This document shows positions 6,449 through 7,259 of a stretch of DNA of 7,259 nucleotides, in pieces. The notes under the pieces are model-generated. The model saw only the letters and a program-made list of their open reading frames with translations. It had not been told where the DNA came from and made no database searches. The position numbers and the translations under genes were made by a program. Each line of letters opens with the position of its first letter. Positions within the stretch are counted from its first letter, which is position 1. The DNA is taken from contig JADGAO010000086.1 in NCBI GenBank assembly GCA_015231995.1, positions 1-7,259 of the forward strand, given 5' to 3'. The stretch is from Nitrospinota bacterium. GTDB taxonomy: Bacteria; Nitrospinota_A; UBA7883; JACRLM01.

Positions 6449-6861
6449 CAGTGTTTCCGGTGAATCATTTGTTTGATGAGGCTCTCCCACTTGGAGAGCC
6501 TGGCCGTGGCTTCGTCAACCGCGCCCTTCATGACCGCCAGGTCGTCGAGCGGTTTGAGGTAACAGTCGTTGGCCCCGTTCCTAAGGCAGGCGAGCACGTT
6601 TTCTATCGTCACGACGCCGGTCATCATGATCACCTGGATCATGCCGTTGAAACTTTTTATTTTGCTTAACATCTCGATGCCGCTCATCTCCGGCATCATG
6701 ATGTCGGAGATGACTATCATGTAGTTCTCGTTGTGGATCATCTCCAGGGCCTTGACCGGGGAGTTGACCCCGTCGGCCTTATAGTCGAGCATGCGGAAAT
6801 AGCGGACCAGAGAGCTTGTGATCCCCTCCTCGTCGTCCACTACCAGTATTTTCGCTTCCAT
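6448..6861 (-). CDS. Single-domain response regulator (CheY-like receiver)
   Basis: This 137-residue protein is one receiver domain with the full phosphorylation site: D9/D10, phospho-acceptor D53 (ISDIMMPEMSG), T81 (MMTG), Y101 and K103-P104. Residues about 105-137 extend beyond the receiver core as a charged, probably helical tail, with no DNA-binding or enzymatic output domain. It is the likely phosphate target of the CheA encoded directly downstream, with which it shares one base (TGATG). Whether it drives a motor switch like CheY, sinks phosphate, or acts on another partner cannot be told from sequence; the IMMPEMSG style also occurs in receivers outside flagellar chemotaxis, so I do not name it cheY. 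The ATG follows AAAGGA by only two bases, closer than usual, but no better start exists. The gap to cheR is 23 nt. Confidence 0.93.
   Translation of the reverse strand: MEAKILVVDDEEGITSSLVRYFRMLDYKADGVNSPVKALEMIHNENYMIVISDIMMPEMSGIEMLSKIKSFNGMIQVIMMTGVVTIENVLACLRNGANDCYLKPLDDLAVMKGAVDEATARLSKWESLIKQMIHRKH
6479..6501 (-). promoter_or_regulatory. Stable hairpin just upstream of the cheA start
   Basis: Within the end of the response-regulator gene, AGGCTCTCC and GGAGAGCCT form a perfect 9-bp stem with a 5-nt loop (AAGTG) in the transcript. It ends about 30 nt before the TGATG junction. The in-frame GTG at 6490, a poor alternative cheA start, falls across the edge of the loop. Such a stem would favour coupled over independent initiation of cheA. 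It sits in coding sequence, so it may be incidental. Confidence 0.35.
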
Positions 6862-6884
6862 ATTCCTTTACGGCCCGCCGGTTA

Positions 6885-7259
6885 TTACGAATGAGATTTC
6901 CTGTATATCGTCGGTTGCATGTACTTGAAACGGTGTTGCACGCCCGTCAGGCTCTCGGAGTGGCCGATCATAAGATAACCGCCTTCCGACAAGGCTCCAT
7001 AGTATTTGTTTATCAGCGTCTGTTGAGTCGGCTTGTCGAAGTATATCATTACGTTCCTGCAAAAGATGAAGTCGAACCCGCGCCTGAACGGGAACGTCGG
7101 CGTCATCAGGTTGAAACGCTTGAACTGGATCAGGCTTTTTATCTCCGGCCGCACTTTGTATAGTCGGTCCCCGTCATCTACGACCCTGTCGAAAAACTTC
7201 GATGCCATCTCTTTAGGCACGGTCTTGACCTGTTCCTCCGAATACACCCCTCTGGCGGC
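6885..7259 (-). CDS. cheR: Chemotaxis protein methyltransferase CheR (C-terminal part)
   Basis: CheR transfers methyl groups from S-adenosylmethionine to glutamates of chemoreceptors, opposing CheB. Only the last 124 residues are in the window. The frame is open to the right edge, and the GTG at 7245-7247 lies inside the conserved ARGVYSEEQ segment, so it is not the start. Typical CheR motifs follow: FDFIFCRNVMIYFD, the SAM-domain strand and following loop, and GGYLMIGHSESL near the end. A complete CheR has about 270-290 residues, so roughly half is missing. No C-terminal TPR extension is present. The gene ends in TAATAA, 23 nt before the response regulator, and is the first gene of the visible operon. 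Receptor and CheW genes may precede it outside the window. Confidence 0.94.
   Translation of the reverse strand, partial: AARGVYSEEQVKTVPKEMASKFFDRVVDDGDRLYKVRPEIKSLIQFKRFNLMTPTFPFRRGFDFIFCRNVMIYFDKPTQQTLINKYYGALSEGGYLMIGHSESLTGVQHRFKYMQPTIYRKSHS

Noticed and set aside
4670..6463. 597-codon open frame on the + strand opposite cheA
   Set aside because: Its codons lie in exact register with cheA codons, so it stays open simply because cheA avoids TTA, CTA and TCA in this stretch. The translation has no recognisable domain, and cheA is clearly the real gene.
5562..6476. 304-codon open frame on the + strand
   Set aside because: Ser/Met/Pro-rich translation typical of an antisense shadow of cheA; no family features.
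6449..6490. GTG at 6488-6490 as the start of cheA
   Set aside because: The ATG at 6448 has TGATG coupling, a plausible GGAAA site and the usual CheA N-terminus.

Overview
The window holds a convergent pair of transcription units from a bacterial chromosome: the 3' part of uvrC on the + strand and the 3' part of a six-gene chemosensory (che) operon on the - strand. Gene density is high, base composition looks moderately GC-rich by eye, and the genes sit within a few bases to about 90 bases of each other. The features suggest a Gram-negative, deltaproteobacterium- or Nitrospinota/Nitrospirota-like organism: a CheA without a P2 domain, che genes ending in a PilZ gene, and short palindromic repeats of the GTAGGGGC...GCCCCTAC type. 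That placement is inference; nothing here fixes the taxon.

Layout. Bases 1-1818 encode UvrC, open at the left edge (the true start lies outside). Bases 1815-1959 form a compact palindromic repeat element whose two ends supply the TAG stop codons of both convergent genes. From the right edge leftwards on the - strand come cheR (C-terminal part only, 7259-6885), a single-domain response regulator (6861-6448), cheA (6448-4445), an Hpt-CheW fusion (4357-3413), cheB (3372-2347) and a PilZ-domain protein (2342-1956). A rho-independent terminator built from one arm of the palindromic element closes the operon.

How the genes work together. CheR and CheB would methylate and demethylate receptors, CheA would autophosphorylate and pass phosphate to the stand-alone receiver and to CheB, and the Hpt-CheW protein carries both a phosphorylatable histidine and a CheW module, so it may be a second phosphate acceptor or donor inside the receptor array. 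No receptor, stand-alone CheW or output domain (GGDEF, EAL, HD-GYP) lies in the window; they would be upstream of cheR or elsewhere. A PilZ gene at the operon end and a tandem MshEN-like motif in the CheA linker both point to a possible c-di-GMP connection.

Most notable: (i) the tandem LGEILVEQG motif replacing P2 in CheA, whose first copy fits the 24-residue c-di-GMP-binding pattern of MshEN domains as recalled; (ii) the kinase-less Hpt-CheW (P1-P5) protein next to a complete CheA; (iii) the palindromic element ending both flanking genes. The domain families are known; the combination is what deserves a second look.
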